Below are positions 5,642 to 13,224 of a stretch of DNA of 25,189 nucleotides, piece after piece. The stretch comes from CAZMYM01 sp964620325 (lineage in GTDB: Bacteria > Bipolaricaulota > Bipolaricaulia > UBA7950 > UBA9294). The first letter of the stretch is position 1, and every line of letters starts with the position of its first letter. Both the position numbers and the translations under genes were made by a program. The DNA lies in assembly GCA_964620325.1 (NCBI GenBank), contig CAZUIM010000025.1:1-25189 (forward strand), read 5' to 3'. The notes under the pieces are model-generated. The model ran no database searches, was not told the origin of the DNA, and saw nothing but the letters and a program-made list of their open reading frames with translations.

Positions 5642-8008
5642 TCAGCTCTCTCCAAGCTCGAACACGGTCACGCCCTCTCCTCCGAGGTTCGGCGGAGCGA
5701 TCCCGTAGGATGAGACGAACGCGCACGACCCGAGATAGGCGTGGATCGCTTCGCGGAGCGCCCCCGTCCCTTTCCCGTGCAGGACGCTCGCCGACCGGAT
5801 GTCCGCGAGCAACAACTGGTCGAGATATGCTTCCAGGTGGCGGAGCGCCCCGGCGACCGTCTCCCCGCGAACGTTCAGCTGAAGAGGAACCTGGCCCGGC
5901 TTCGGCCGTCGGACTCGAGATCGCTTCGGATGCGGCTCTTCCTGCTGCGAACGACGCGTCGGCGGACCGAGATCTCCGATCTCCGTCGTCACGCGGATTC
6001 CGTCGAGATCGACCGACACCCGACCGGCCGGATCGACCTGGAGGACTCGTCCCTCGGCGTTGACGCTGTGCACGTGCACCCGTTCTCCGAGCTCCAGCGT
6101 CTCGACGTCGAGGGCCGGCGCCTCCTCGGGCCGCTCCAGATCGACTCGACGCTCTCGGAGATCGTCTCGCAGCGACGTGACTTCGTGCAACCCCTCTCGA
6201 ACCGGTTCCGCTCGCGTCGCCGCGTTCGCGCCCGCCAGAATCTCCTCCAAACGCGCCTGCCCGTGACGGAGAGATTCCTCCAGATTGCGAAGTCGTTCGG
6301 AGAGGGCCTCCTCCGCCGAGTCCTCGAGCGCAGCGAGCTTCCGCTCGTACTCGTCCTTCAGTCGCCGCATCTCCTCACGGTCGCGGTCGGCCGCCTCTCG
6401 GCTGCGCGAGAGGACCTGTCGCTCGCGGTGGAGTTCCTCGATGATGTCTTCGGCGCGGATCTCGCCGTGAGAGAGGAACCCCCGGGCGCGGTCGACGCGA
6501 TCGCGGTCGAGTCCCAAACGCTCGGCGATCACGAACGCGTTGCTCTTCCCCGGAATCCCCTCGATCACTCGGAACGTCGGAGAGAGCGTCTCCAGGTCGA
6601 ACTCCATCGACGCCGTCTTGATCTCGGGATGCTGGATGGCGAAAAGCTTCAGCGGCGTCAGGTGCGTCGACGAGGCGACGAACGCGCCGCTCTCGAGCAG
6701 CGCCTCGAGGATCGCCAGGCCGAGGGCGGCTCCCTCCTCCGGATCGGTTCCGGCGCCGAGCTCGTCGAGGAGGATGAGCGCGTCGGCGCTCGCCTCCCCG
6801 AGGATCGAGACGAGGTTTGTCATGTGCGCCGAGAAGGTGGACAAGCTCTGTTCGATCGACTGCTCGTCCCCGATGTCGGTCCGGACCGCCGAGACGACGG
6901 CGACCTCCGAGTCCGGAGAGGCCGGGATCGGGATCGACGCCTGCACCATCAGTGTCAGCAGACCCAACGTCTTCAACGTCACCGTCTTCCCGCCGGTGTT
7001 CGGACCGGTGATCAACGTCATTCGCTGCTTCCTGCCGAGGGAGAGAGAGACCGGAACGACCGTCGCTGCGGGGAGGAGCGGGTGTCGCGCGTTCCGCAGC
7101 GCGATCGAGCGGCCGAGCCGCGGAAACGCACATCGGTATGCGCCCGCGAACGCGGCCCGAGCGAAGACGGAGTCGAGGTGCGACAGGATCGCGCGGTCCC
7201 GAAGGAGGGCCGATTCCGCCGCGACGAAGGCCTCCGTCAGGTCCCGCAGGATCCGGCGGATCTCGTCGCGGATCTCCCCCGCGAGCTCCGCCAGTTGGTT
7301 GTTCTCGGTGACCAGCGCCGTCGGTTCGGCATAGAGCGTCTGGCCGCTCGACGACCGATCGTGGACGACGAACTCCATCGCGCCGGTCGCCCCGCTGCGA
7401 ATCGGAACGACGAGACGTCCGCGCCGGCGCGTGATCACCGATTCGCTGATCAGATCCGGGTGGCGATCGATCAGTGTTCGCAGCTTGCCTTCGATGCGAT
7501 CCTCGAGCGTCCGCGCGCGTCGCCGGAGTCCTCTGAGCTCCGGCGACGCGTCGTCACGGACGTTGCCTCGCTCGTCGAGAACGCGCACGATCCGTTTTCG
7601 GAGAGCGTCTCCGCCGGCGGTCAGCCGGGCGGCGGATCCCTGCAGTCTTGGGGACTCGTCCTCCTCTGCCAGTCGGTCGCGCACCTGGCGCGTCCCGTCG
7701 ATCGTGTGCAGAACGACCAGGAACTCCTCCCCGTCGAGATATGCGCTCTCCTTCGCCCGATGGAGGAGCGGCGCGAGATCCCGGACCCCGCCGAGTGAGA
7801 ATCGATCGTGCCCTTCGAGATAGGCGATCGCCTCCCCGACCTCGGCGATCCCCGCCTCGATCACCGCCCGATCGGCCGTCGGAACCAGTCCGTCGATCGC
7901 CTCCTCGCCGAGGGACGACGACGCGTACTCCTTAACGATTCGCCGCATCCGATCGTATTCGAGGTCGCGAAGCGCCTTGTCGTTGGCAACACACACTCTG
8001 TCCATCAT
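5642..8008 (-). CDS. mutS2: MutS2 family ATPase/endonuclease with Smr domain
   Basis: 788 aa, the usual MutS2 length. An N-terminal clamp/lever region includes RGRLVVPIRSG and SSSGQTLYAEP (about 195-235). The ATPase has Walker A GPNTGGKT at 335-342 and Walker B LILLDELGAGTDP near 411-423. A long charged coiled coil follows, then a C-terminal Smr domain from about 705 with LNVRGETV (LDLRG-like, the Asp being Asn) and HGKGTGALR. MutS2 proteins act on recombination intermediates or, in Bacillus, on collided ribosomes; they are not canonical mismatch repair proteins. The ATG at 8008 was chosen because GGGGAG lies seven bases upstream and a second ATG follows directly. It is divergent from the EamA transporter gene, and spoVG downstream has its own promoter. 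Confidence 0.96.
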   Translation of the reverse strand: MMDRVCVANDKALRDLEYDRMRRIVKEYASSSLGEEAIDGLVPTADRAVIEAGIAEVGEAIAYLEGHDRFSLGGVRDLAPLLHRAKESAYLDGEEFLVVLHTIDGTRQVRDRLAEEDESPRLQGSAARLTAGGDALRKRIVRVLDERGNVRDDASPELRGLRRRARTLEDRIEGKLRTLIDRHPDLISESVITRRRGRLVVPIRSGATGAMEFVVHDRSSSGQTLYAEPTALVTENNQLAELAGEIRDEIRRILRDLTEAFVAAESALLRDRAILSHLDSVFARAAFAGAYRCAFPRLGRSIALRNARHPLLPAATVVPVSLSLGRKQRMTLITGPNTGGKTVTLKTLGLLTLMVQASIPIPASPDSEVAVVSAVRTDIGDEQSIEQSLSTFSAHMTNLVSILGEASADALILLDELGAGTDPEEGAALGLAILEALLESGAFVASSTHLTPLKLFAIQHPEIKTASMEFDLETLSPTFRVIEGIPGKSNAFVIAERLGLDRDRVDRARGFLSHGEIRAEDIIEELHRERQVLSRSREAADRDREEMRRLKDEYERKLAALEDSAEEALSERLRNLEESLRHGQARLEEILAGANAATRAEPVREGLHEVTSLRDDLRERRVDLERPEEAPALDVETLELGERVHVHSVNAEGRVLQVDPAGRVSVDLDGIRVTTEIGDLGPPTRRSQQEEPHPKRSRVRRPKPGQVPLQLNVRGETVAGALRHLEAYLDQLLLADIRSASVLHGKGTGALREAIHAYLGSCAFVSSYGIAPPNLGGEGVTVFELGES

Positions 8009-8078
8009 TTGTCGACTCCCCGGACGATGATATCCGAACGCGCCGCCGACTCCTCCTGCGAGGGACGCCCTCGATCGG

Positions 8079-8107
8079 TTGATCGCCCACCGGCGCAACC
8101 GCACAAT
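8079..8107 (+). promoter_or_regulatory. Possible promoter for the EamA-MATE pair
   Basis: TTGATC (8079-8084) and CACAAT (8102-8107) with 17-base spacing in the mutS2-EamA divergent region. The -10 is only moderate. Confidence 0.35.
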
Positions 8108-8143
8108 CCGCGGCGGCCATTTCGGCCGGGAGGAGCGTGGGGC

Positions 8144-9055
8144 ATGGACGGGCGAACGACGATCCGCGTCTACGGCGCGCTGTTCAGCGCCATGCTCATC
8201 TGGGGATTCTCGTTCCTCGCCATCAAGGACGCGGTCGGGACGATTCCGATCCTCTCGCTGAGCTTCGCCCGATTCGCCATCGCGACCTTCGCACTCGGAC
8301 TCCTCACCCTCGCTCGACGGCGACTCGCCGTCTCCCGACGCAACCTACTCCGGCTCGCCGGGCTCACCGTGCTCAGCCCGGTCGGCTACTTCCTGTTCGA
8401 GACGTACGGGATCTCGATGACTCAGGCGAGTCACGCGTCGATCTTGATCGCCGCCATCCCGATCGTCGTCTACCTGATCGCCTTCGCCCGTCGACAGGAG
8501 TCGGTGACGTGGAAGAAGACCGCCGGAATCCTTCTCGCGTTTGCCGGCATCGTCGTCATCATCTCTTCGTCGCCGACCGAAGCGGGGGCCAGCCTCGTCG
8601 GCGACCTCTTGATCCTCGGCGCCGTTCTCTGCGCCGCCGCCCGAACCACGCTGATCGTCGACGCCCTCAAGCACATCTCGCCGTTGCAGTTGACGTTCTA
8701 CCAGTTCTTCTTCTCCCTGTTCATCTTCGGTCCCAGCGCGGCGATCGAGGGCTTCAGCTGGATCGGCGAGATGACGCCCCTCCTCTGGGCGGAGGTCCTC
8801 TTCCTCGGGGTCGGCTGCTCCGCCGTCGCCTTCCTCGGGATGCACTACGCGCTCTCCCGACTCACCGCGACGCGCGTCGCCGTCTCGGCCAACACCGTTC
8901 CACTCGTCACCCTCTTCGCGGAGGCGATCCTCCTCGGCGTCGCGCTCACGCCGCTGAAGCTGATCGGGACCCTTCTGACGATCGTCGGTGTGGTGATCAC
9001 GCAGCACGGCGCCCCGCCGCTCGAAACGTCGCGCCTGACGGTGAGGGGAGCCTAA
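8144..9055 (+). CDS. EamA/DMT-family transporter
   Basis: 303 aa, almost wholly hydrophobic, with ten predicted membrane segments in two EamA repeats (about 10-140 and 150-290). Family signatures include LIWGFSFLAIKDAV in the first segment, YFLFETYGISMTQASHASILIA in the first repeat (abridged: FETYGISMTQA) and the closing YALSRLTATRVAVSANTVPL pattern in the second. Members export amino acids, nucleotides or other metabolites across the inner membrane; the substrate cannot be told from sequence. The ATG at 8144 follows a GGAGGAG ribosome site about ten bases away and matches the start of the first membrane helix. One base separates its stop from the MATE gene, so the two form a small transport operon. 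Confidence 0.9.
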   Translation: MDGRTTIRVYGALFSAMLIWGFSFLAIKDAVGTIPILSLSFARFAIATFALGLLTLARRRLAVSRRNLLRLAGLTVLSPVGYFLFETYGISMTQASHASILIAAIPIVVYLIAFARRQESVTWKKTAGILLAFAGIVVIISSSPTEAGASLVGDLLILGAVLCAAARTTLIVDALKHISPLQLTFYQFFFSLFIFGPSAAIEGFSWIGEMTPLLWAEVLFLGVGCSAVAFLGMHYALSRLTATRVAVSANTVPLVTLFAEAILLGVALTPLKLIGTLLTIVGVVITQHGAPPLETSRLTVRGA

Positions 9056-9056
9056 G

Positions 9057-10421
9057 ATGCACATTCCAGCCGCTCTCCGGCGTATCGCTCCGCATCGCGA
9101 GGACGCCCGCAAGGTGATCCATCTCGCCTATCCGGTCATCCTCGGGATGACGTCGTTTACCCTCCTCAGCCTCGTCGATACGGCGATGCTCGGTCGTCTC
9201 GGCGCGCCCCAGTTGGCGGCGTCCGGGATCGCCGGCGTCCTCTTCTTCGCGGTCGTGTTCACGCTCGCCGGGATCGGTATCGGCGTCCAGACGTTGACCG
9301 CTCGCCGTTTCGGCGAACAGCTGGAGGCGGAGTGCGGCCGCGTCGTCGACTCCGGCCTCTTCCTCGCTCTCGCGCTCGGCCTCCCGATTACGGTCGCCGC
9401 TCCGTGGATCGCCCGGTTCTGCGCGCCGATTCTGTCGCAGGACGCCGAGGTCGTGCTCCTCGGCGAGATCTACCTTCAGTACCGCTTCTACGGGGCGACG
9501 TTCATGCTCGCCAATTGGGTTCTGCAGGGGTTCTTCGCCGGCATCGGGCAGACGCGCCACCAGATGGTCGCGTCGATCCTCGCGACGGGGACGAACATCC
9601 TCCTCGACTACGCGCTGATCTTCGGGCGTTGGGGTCTCCCGGCGATGGGGGTTCGCGGCGCCGCCCTCGCATCGACGATCGCGATCGGCGTCGGACTCGC
9701 CTACCTGGTCGTCGTCGCGCTCGCGCCGAAGCACCGAACCCGGTTCGCCGTCCTTCGGCGCCCGATCTCCGTCACGCACTGGACTCGGCCGATCCTCCGG
9801 CTCTCGTTGCCGGTCATGGGACAGCGAGCGATCTCCAACGGCAGTTGGTTCGCCTTCTTCTCGGTCGTTGCCAGGATCGGGACGATCGAGCTCGCCGCCA
9901 CGAACGTCATCCGCTCGGTCTACCACGTGACGATCATGCTCGGAGTCGGGATGGGGACCGCCGCCGCCGCCCTCGTCGGCCACGGTCTCGGCGCGACGGC
10001 GCCGGATCGAGCCGAGCGGCTCGGCTGGGAAGCGACGAAACTCGCCGCCGCCGCCATGGGGTTGATCGGGATCTTCTTCGCCGCCGCTCCGGGCCTGATC
10101 CTCCGCATCTACACGAACGATCCGGCCGTCATCGCCGCCGGGCGCTTGCCGCTTCTCGTTCTCGGGTTCGTCCAGGCGTTCGCCGGAATCGCCATCGTTC
10201 TCAGCCACGCGCTACAGGGGGCCGGGAACACGCGGTTCGTGATGTTCGCCGAGCTGGCAGTCTGCGCGACCCTCTACCTTCCGATCGTCTACGTGCTCGG
10301 CCTCCGAACCCCTCTCGGACTGGTCGGCGCCTGGACCGGCGAATACCTCTACTGGGGAGCGCTCGCGGCGATCATGAGCTGGAAGTTCGCACGCGGTGGC
10401 TGGAAGCAGATCGTCATCTAG
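9057..10421 (+). CDS. MATE-family multidrug/metabolite efflux transporter
   Basis: 454 aa with about twelve membrane helices in two MatE halves. The start has VIHLAYPVILGMTSFTLLSLVD (pattern AYPVILGM followed by VDTAMLGRLG), typical of NorM/DinF-like members, and the second half repeats ILRLSLPVMGQRAI. Such proteins exchange Na+ or H+ for cationic drugs or metabolites at the inner membrane. The ATG directly follows the EamA stop, with GAGGGGAG upstream in the EamA end, so translation is coupled. The 3' end overlaps the convergent glycerate kinase gene by 8 bp, so the two stop codons sit inside each other's reading region. Confidence 0.93.
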   Translation: MHIPAALRRIAPHREDARKVIHLAYPVILGMTSFTLLSLVDTAMLGRLGAPQLAASGIAGVLFFAVVFTLAGIGIGVQTLTARRFGEQLEAECGRVVDSGLFLALALGLPITVAAPWIARFCAPILSQDAEVVLLGEIYLQYRFYGATFMLANWVLQGFFAGIGQTRHQMVASILATGTNILLDYALIFGRWGLPAMGVRGAALASTIAIGVGLAYLVVVALAPKHRTRFAVLRRPISVTHWTRPILRLSLPVMGQRAISNGSWFAFFSVVARIGTIELAATNVIRSVYHVTIMLGVGMGTAAAALVGHGLGATAPDRAERLGWEATKLAAAAMGLIGIFFAAAPGLILRIYTNDPAVIAAGRLPLLVLGFVQAFAGIAIVLSHALQGAGNTRFVMFAELAVCATLYLPIVYVLGLRTPLGLVGAWTGEYLYWGALAAIMSWKFARGGWKQIVI

Positions 10422-11754
10422 CCGGCACGACGAGGGCAACGCACGCGTCGGCGACGTTCGTTCCGGTCGGCCCGGTGCGCAGGAGATCGCCGGACGCGGC
10501 CAGCGCAGCGTAGGAATCGTTGTCGGCCAACGCCGCGACCGGGTCGACACCCGCGCGACGAACGCGGCCGACGGTCTCGCCGTCGACGATCGCTCCCGCC
10601 GCCTCGGTCGTCCCGTCCGTCCCGTCGGTCGCCAGAGCGGCGACGACCACGCCGTCCACCCCATCGATCTCGAGCGCCGCGGCGAGAGCCACCTCCTGAT
10701 TCCGCCCGCCGCGCCCGGTCCCGCGAACGGTGACCGTCGTCTCGCCCCCGGCGAGGAGAACGGCTCTCTCCGCTCCTTCGCGTGCAACGGCGACCGCGCG
10801 GCGGCCGACCGCCCGGCCGGCGCCGCGGGCCTCCCCGACGATCGGCTCGGTCCGCCGAAAGACCCGATCCCCCTCCGCGTTCGCTGCGCCCTCGAGCGCG
10901 TCAAGGAACGTGGCGTTGCTCGCCAGAATCCGGAACGCCGTTCGGTCGAACGCCGGATCCCCGAGCTTCAACGTCTCCCGATCGTCGCCGCCGACCAGGT
11001 ACTTCCGCACCGACGGGGAGACGCGCCACCAGAGACCGTAACGACGAAGGACCTCGACCGCGTCGACGACGGTCGTCGGGTCGGGGACGGTCGGTCCGGA
11101 GGCGATCGCCTCCGGCCGATCGCCGACGACGTCGGACAACGCGAGGGTGATCACCGTCGCCGGACGGAGGCGCCGCGCGAGACGTCCGCCGTGAAGGGTC
11201 GACAGGTGGCGGCGCACCGCGTTGATCGCCTCGATCGGCGCGCCGGACGCGAGCAGCAGGCGGGTCGTCTCGGCGAGATCGGTGAGCCCGACGTTGCGCG
11301 GCGGTGCCGGAAGGAGGGCCGAGCCGCCGCCTGAGAGGAGACAGACGACCAGATCCTCCGCGCCGGCTGCGTCGGCGAGCTCGCCGATCGCCTCGGCCGC
11401 GCGGACGCCGTTCTCGTCTGGAATCGGATGTCCCGCTTCGAACACTGGAAGCCGGTCCGCGGTCCCGCCGTATCCCCTTCGCGTGACCACGACGCCGCCC
11501 GCCAGTGCCGGTCCGAGCCGACCGGCGGCCGACGCAGCCATCGCAACGGCCGCCTTGCCGACCGCGATCAGCCGGACACCGGCCTTCGGAACCCCGTAGC
11601 GCAACGCGCCGACCTGCACCCGATCCCCGTCGCAGGAGAGGACCGACGCAACGCACCGTCCCGGGTCGATCGCAACGGACGCTCGCTCGTAGAGGTCGAG
11701 GACGAGTTCCCGGCCGAAGCCGGCGCGCAGCCCCGATCGATCGAACCGAATCAC
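10414..11754 (-). CDS. Glycerate 2-kinase (GckA/MOFRL type)
   Basis: 446 aa. The N-terminal DUF4147 domain carries LIAVGKAAVAMA, then HPIPDENG, LLSGGGSALL, and NAVRRHLSTLHGGRLA. The C-terminal MOFRL domain has LLAGGETTVTVRG, GRGGRNQEVALA and ATDGTDGTTEAAGAIVD. Enzymes of this class phosphorylate D-glycerate to 2-phosphoglycerate, feeding glycolysis or serine/glyoxylate metabolism in the cytoplasm. The GTG at 11754 was chosen because it overlaps the glycosylase stop as GTGA and has AAGGA upstream, so the two genes are translationally coupled although functionally unrelated. The far end overlaps the MATE gene convergently. Confidence 0.92.
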   Translation of the reverse strand: MIRFDRSGLRAGFGRELVLDLYERASVAIDPGRCVASVLSCDGDRVQVGALRYGVPKAGVRLIAVGKAAVAMAASAAGRLGPALAGGVVVTRRGYGGTADRLPVFEAGHPIPDENGVRAAEAIGELADAAGAEDLVVCLLSGGGSALLPAPPRNVGLTDLAETTRLLLASGAPIEAINAVRRHLSTLHGGRLARRLRPATVITLALSDVVGDRPEAIASGPTVPDPTTVVDAVEVLRRYGLWWRVSPSVRKYLVGGDDRETLKLGDPAFDRTAFRILASNATFLDALEGAANAEGDRVFRRTEPIVGEARGAGRAVGRRAVAVAREGAERAVLLAGGETTVTVRGTGRGGRNQEVALAAALEIDGVDGVVVAALATDGTDGTTEAAGAIVDGETVGRVRRAGVDPVAALADNDSYAALAASGDLLRTGPTGTNVADACVALVVPAR

Positions 11755-12425
11755 GTGATCGTCCTTTTGCCGTCGGAGCCGGTCGCGCAGACGGTCACGA
11801 TCGGGCAGCCGCCGCAAACGGGGGTCGCCCGACAGCGCGCCTTGCCGTGACGGACGAACAGCGCGTGAAACTCACCGAGGAGCGACACATCCTCCGGAAG
11901 AGCGCCGAGAAACAGCCCCCGCAGCGCCCCATAGGATTCGCGCCCGTCGATCCATCCGAGCCGGCGAAGCAATCTTCGGGCGTAGGCGTCGATCACGAAG
12001 CTCGGCTTCCCCGCAGCGTAGACGAGAATCGCATCGGCCGTCTCCTGCCCGATCCCACGCAGACCGAGGAGTTCCCGGCGCAGTGCGGTCATCGGCGGAG
12101 CGAACAGCCGATCGAGCGCCCCGCCGTGCACCTCGATCAGGTACCGGGCGAACCGCTTCAGCGTCGCCGCCTTGGCGTTGTAGAACCCGGCCGAACGGAC
12201 GGCTTCGGCCAGTCGACCCACAGGGACTCGATCGATCGCTTCGACCGACAGAAGCCCGGAGCGACGCATCGACCGGATCGCCCGTTCCGCGTTCCGCCAC
12301 GCCGTTCGCTGTGTCAGGATCGCCCCGACAATCATCTCGAACGGGCCGTCGGCGGGCCACCACTCCTGGGGGCCGTAGGCGGCATAAAGACGCTCGTAGA
12401 GGTCACAGATTCGGTCGACAGACAT
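11751..12425 (-). CDS. Endonuclease III-like HhH-GPD DNA glycosylase (MagIII-type)
   Basis: 224 aa. The helix-hairpin-helix is LRGIGQETADAI (122-133) and the catalytic Asp is D146 in SFVIDAYARR. The Lys that makes canonical Nth a bifunctional lyase is Glu (E128), matching the monofunctional MagIII/HP0602-like branch that removes alkylated bases. The N-terminal WWPADGPFE and GAILTQRTAWRNAERAI also fit that branch. A [4Fe-4S] cluster is indicated by C198, C204, C207 and C213. Base excision of damaged DNA is therefore likely, with 3-methyladenine a plausible but unproven substrate. It is the first gene of a two-gene unit with glycerate kinase and is divergent from feoA. Confidence 0.88.
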   Translation of the reverse strand: MSVDRICDLYERLYAAYGPQEWWPADGPFEMIVGAILTQRTAWRNAERAIRSMRRSGLLSVEAIDRVPVGRLAEAVRSAGFYNAKAATLKRFARYLIEVHGGALDRLFAPPMTALRRELLGLRGIGQETADAILVYAAGKPSFVIDAYARRLLRRLGWIDGRESYGALRGLFLGALPEDVSLLGEFHALFVRHGKARCRATPVCGGCPIVTVCATGSDGKRTIT

Positions 12426-12436
12426 GGCGGAGCCTC

Positions 12437-12466
12437 AGGATACACGTCCGCAGATCCGGCGACCAA
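12437..12466 (-). promoter_or_regulatory. Possible promoter for the glycosylase-glycerate kinase unit
   Basis: Minus-strand TTGGTC (12466-12461) and TATCCT (12442-12437), 18-base spacing, shortly before the glycosylase ATG with a GAGG between. Confidence 0.35.
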
Positions 12467-12473
12467 GCGACGG

Positions 12474-12501
12474 TTGACGTAGGAATGAGAATCGTTATCA
12501 T
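12474..12501 (+). promoter_or_regulatory. feoA-fur-feoB promoter
   Basis: TTGACG (12474-12479) and TATCAT (12496-12501) with 16-base spacing. The expected start site, 7-9 bases past the -10, falls at or next to the feoA ATG (12510), and no ribosome-binding sequence lies before that ATG, so the transcript is probably leaderless. Confidence 0.65.
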
Positions 12502-12505
12502 TCTC
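12486..12505 (+). promoter_or_regulatory. Fur box over the feo promoter
   Basis: TGAGAATCGTTATCA (12486-12500) matches the 7-1-7 Fur consensus TGATAATNATTATCA at all but two positions. An overlapping inverted repeat, GAGAAT...ATTCTC, spans 12487-12505. It covers the -10, so iron-loaded Fur should block transcription. Confidence 0.8.
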
Positions 12506-12509
12506 TGTC

Positions 12510-12788
12510 ATGACCCTCGATCAGCTTGCGCCCGGAGACGAAGCGCGCGTTCTCGACATCCGAGCGGGGCACGGCCTGCAACGGCGACTGAATCACCTCG
12601 GCATCAATCGCGGTGACACCGTCCGCATGTCCGGCCGCGGCGCATTTCGAGGTCCGATTCTCGTGCAGGTTCGGGGAATGCAAGTCGCCCTCGGCCGCGG
12701 CGTTGCGCGACACATCTTCGTCGAACCGCTCGGCAACCCGGGCACCCCTTGGGGTCGCGGTCGGCGCTTCCGGGGGCCGAGGCGATGA
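12510..12788 (+). CDS. feoA: Ferrous iron transport protein FeoA
   Basis: 92 aa SH3-like protein: LDQLAPGDEARVLDI, RRLNHLGINRGDTVRM, GPILVQVRGMQVALGRGVARHIFVEP, each part a standard FeoA element. FeoA assists FeoB at the cytoplasmic face of the inner membrane. After residue 77 there is a short Arg/Gly-rich extension (PWGRGRRFRGPRR) beyond the usual domain end. The ATG at 12510 lies only a few bases after the Fur box. The stop overlaps the fur start as ATGA, so translation is coupled. It leads the iron uptake operon. Confidence 0.94.
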   Translation: MTLDQLAPGDEARVLDIRAGHGLQRRLNHLGINRGDTVRMSGRGAFRGPILVQVRGMQVALGRGVARHIFVEPLGNPGTPWGRGRRFRGPRR

Positions 12789-13222
12789 CCGCGAGCGCTC
12801 GGCCGACCGACCGTCTTCGCGCGGCCGGAAAACGCGTCACGCCGGAGCGAGAGCTACTCCTTGGAATCATCGCGTCCAACCCGCACCTCGACGCGATGGA
12901 GATCCATCGGTTGGCGAGAGAGAAGCAACCTCGGATCAGCCTAGCGACCGTCTACCGAACGCTCAGCCTGCTCGAGGAGCTCGGCATCGTCCGAGCCTGC
13001 GAACTCGGGGAAGCGCACGCCCACTACGAGGTCCAGCACGATGACCACCTCCATCTCGTCTGCTCCGAGTGCGGTCGGATCGTCGATCTTCCGTCGCCCG
13101 AACCACTCCGGAAGCTGGCCGCGTCCCGCGGATTCCACGTCGAGCGGATCCGGCTCGAGCTGATCGGACTCTGCAGCGCGTGCGCCGAGAAGCGCACCGC
13201 GAAGAACGGAAAGGACGTCTGA
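12785..13222 (+). CDS. fur: Fur-family metal-dependent repressor
   Basis: 145 aa. A winged helix (about 10-80) includes RVTPERELLLGII and ISLATVYRTLSLLEELGIV. The dimer/metal domain carries H78, H80 and E82, the HDDHLHLVC signature (85-93), and two Cys pairs, C93/C96 and C130/C133, for structural zinc. The gene sits inside the feo operon whose promoter bears a Fur box, so it is likely an iron sensor that represses itself with feoA and feoB. A Zur or PerR role cannot be excluded from sequence alone, but the feo context argues for Fur. The ATG at 12785 overlaps the feoA stop; an upstream in-frame ATG at 12749 would extend into feoA without family support. Confidence 0.93.
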   Translation: MTASARPTDRLRAAGKRVTPERELLLGIIASNPHLDAMEIHRLAREKQPRISLATVYRTLSLLEELGIVRACELGEAHAHYEVQHDDHLHLVCSECGRIVDLPSPEPLRKLAASRGFHVERIRLELIGLCSACAEKRTAKNGKDV

Positions 13223-13224
13223 GC

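Noticed and set aside
5741..7798. Long plus-strand open frame of 685 codons opposite mutS2
   Set aside because: It is an antisense shadow of the GC-rich mutS2 gene, Arg-rich with no recognisable domain.
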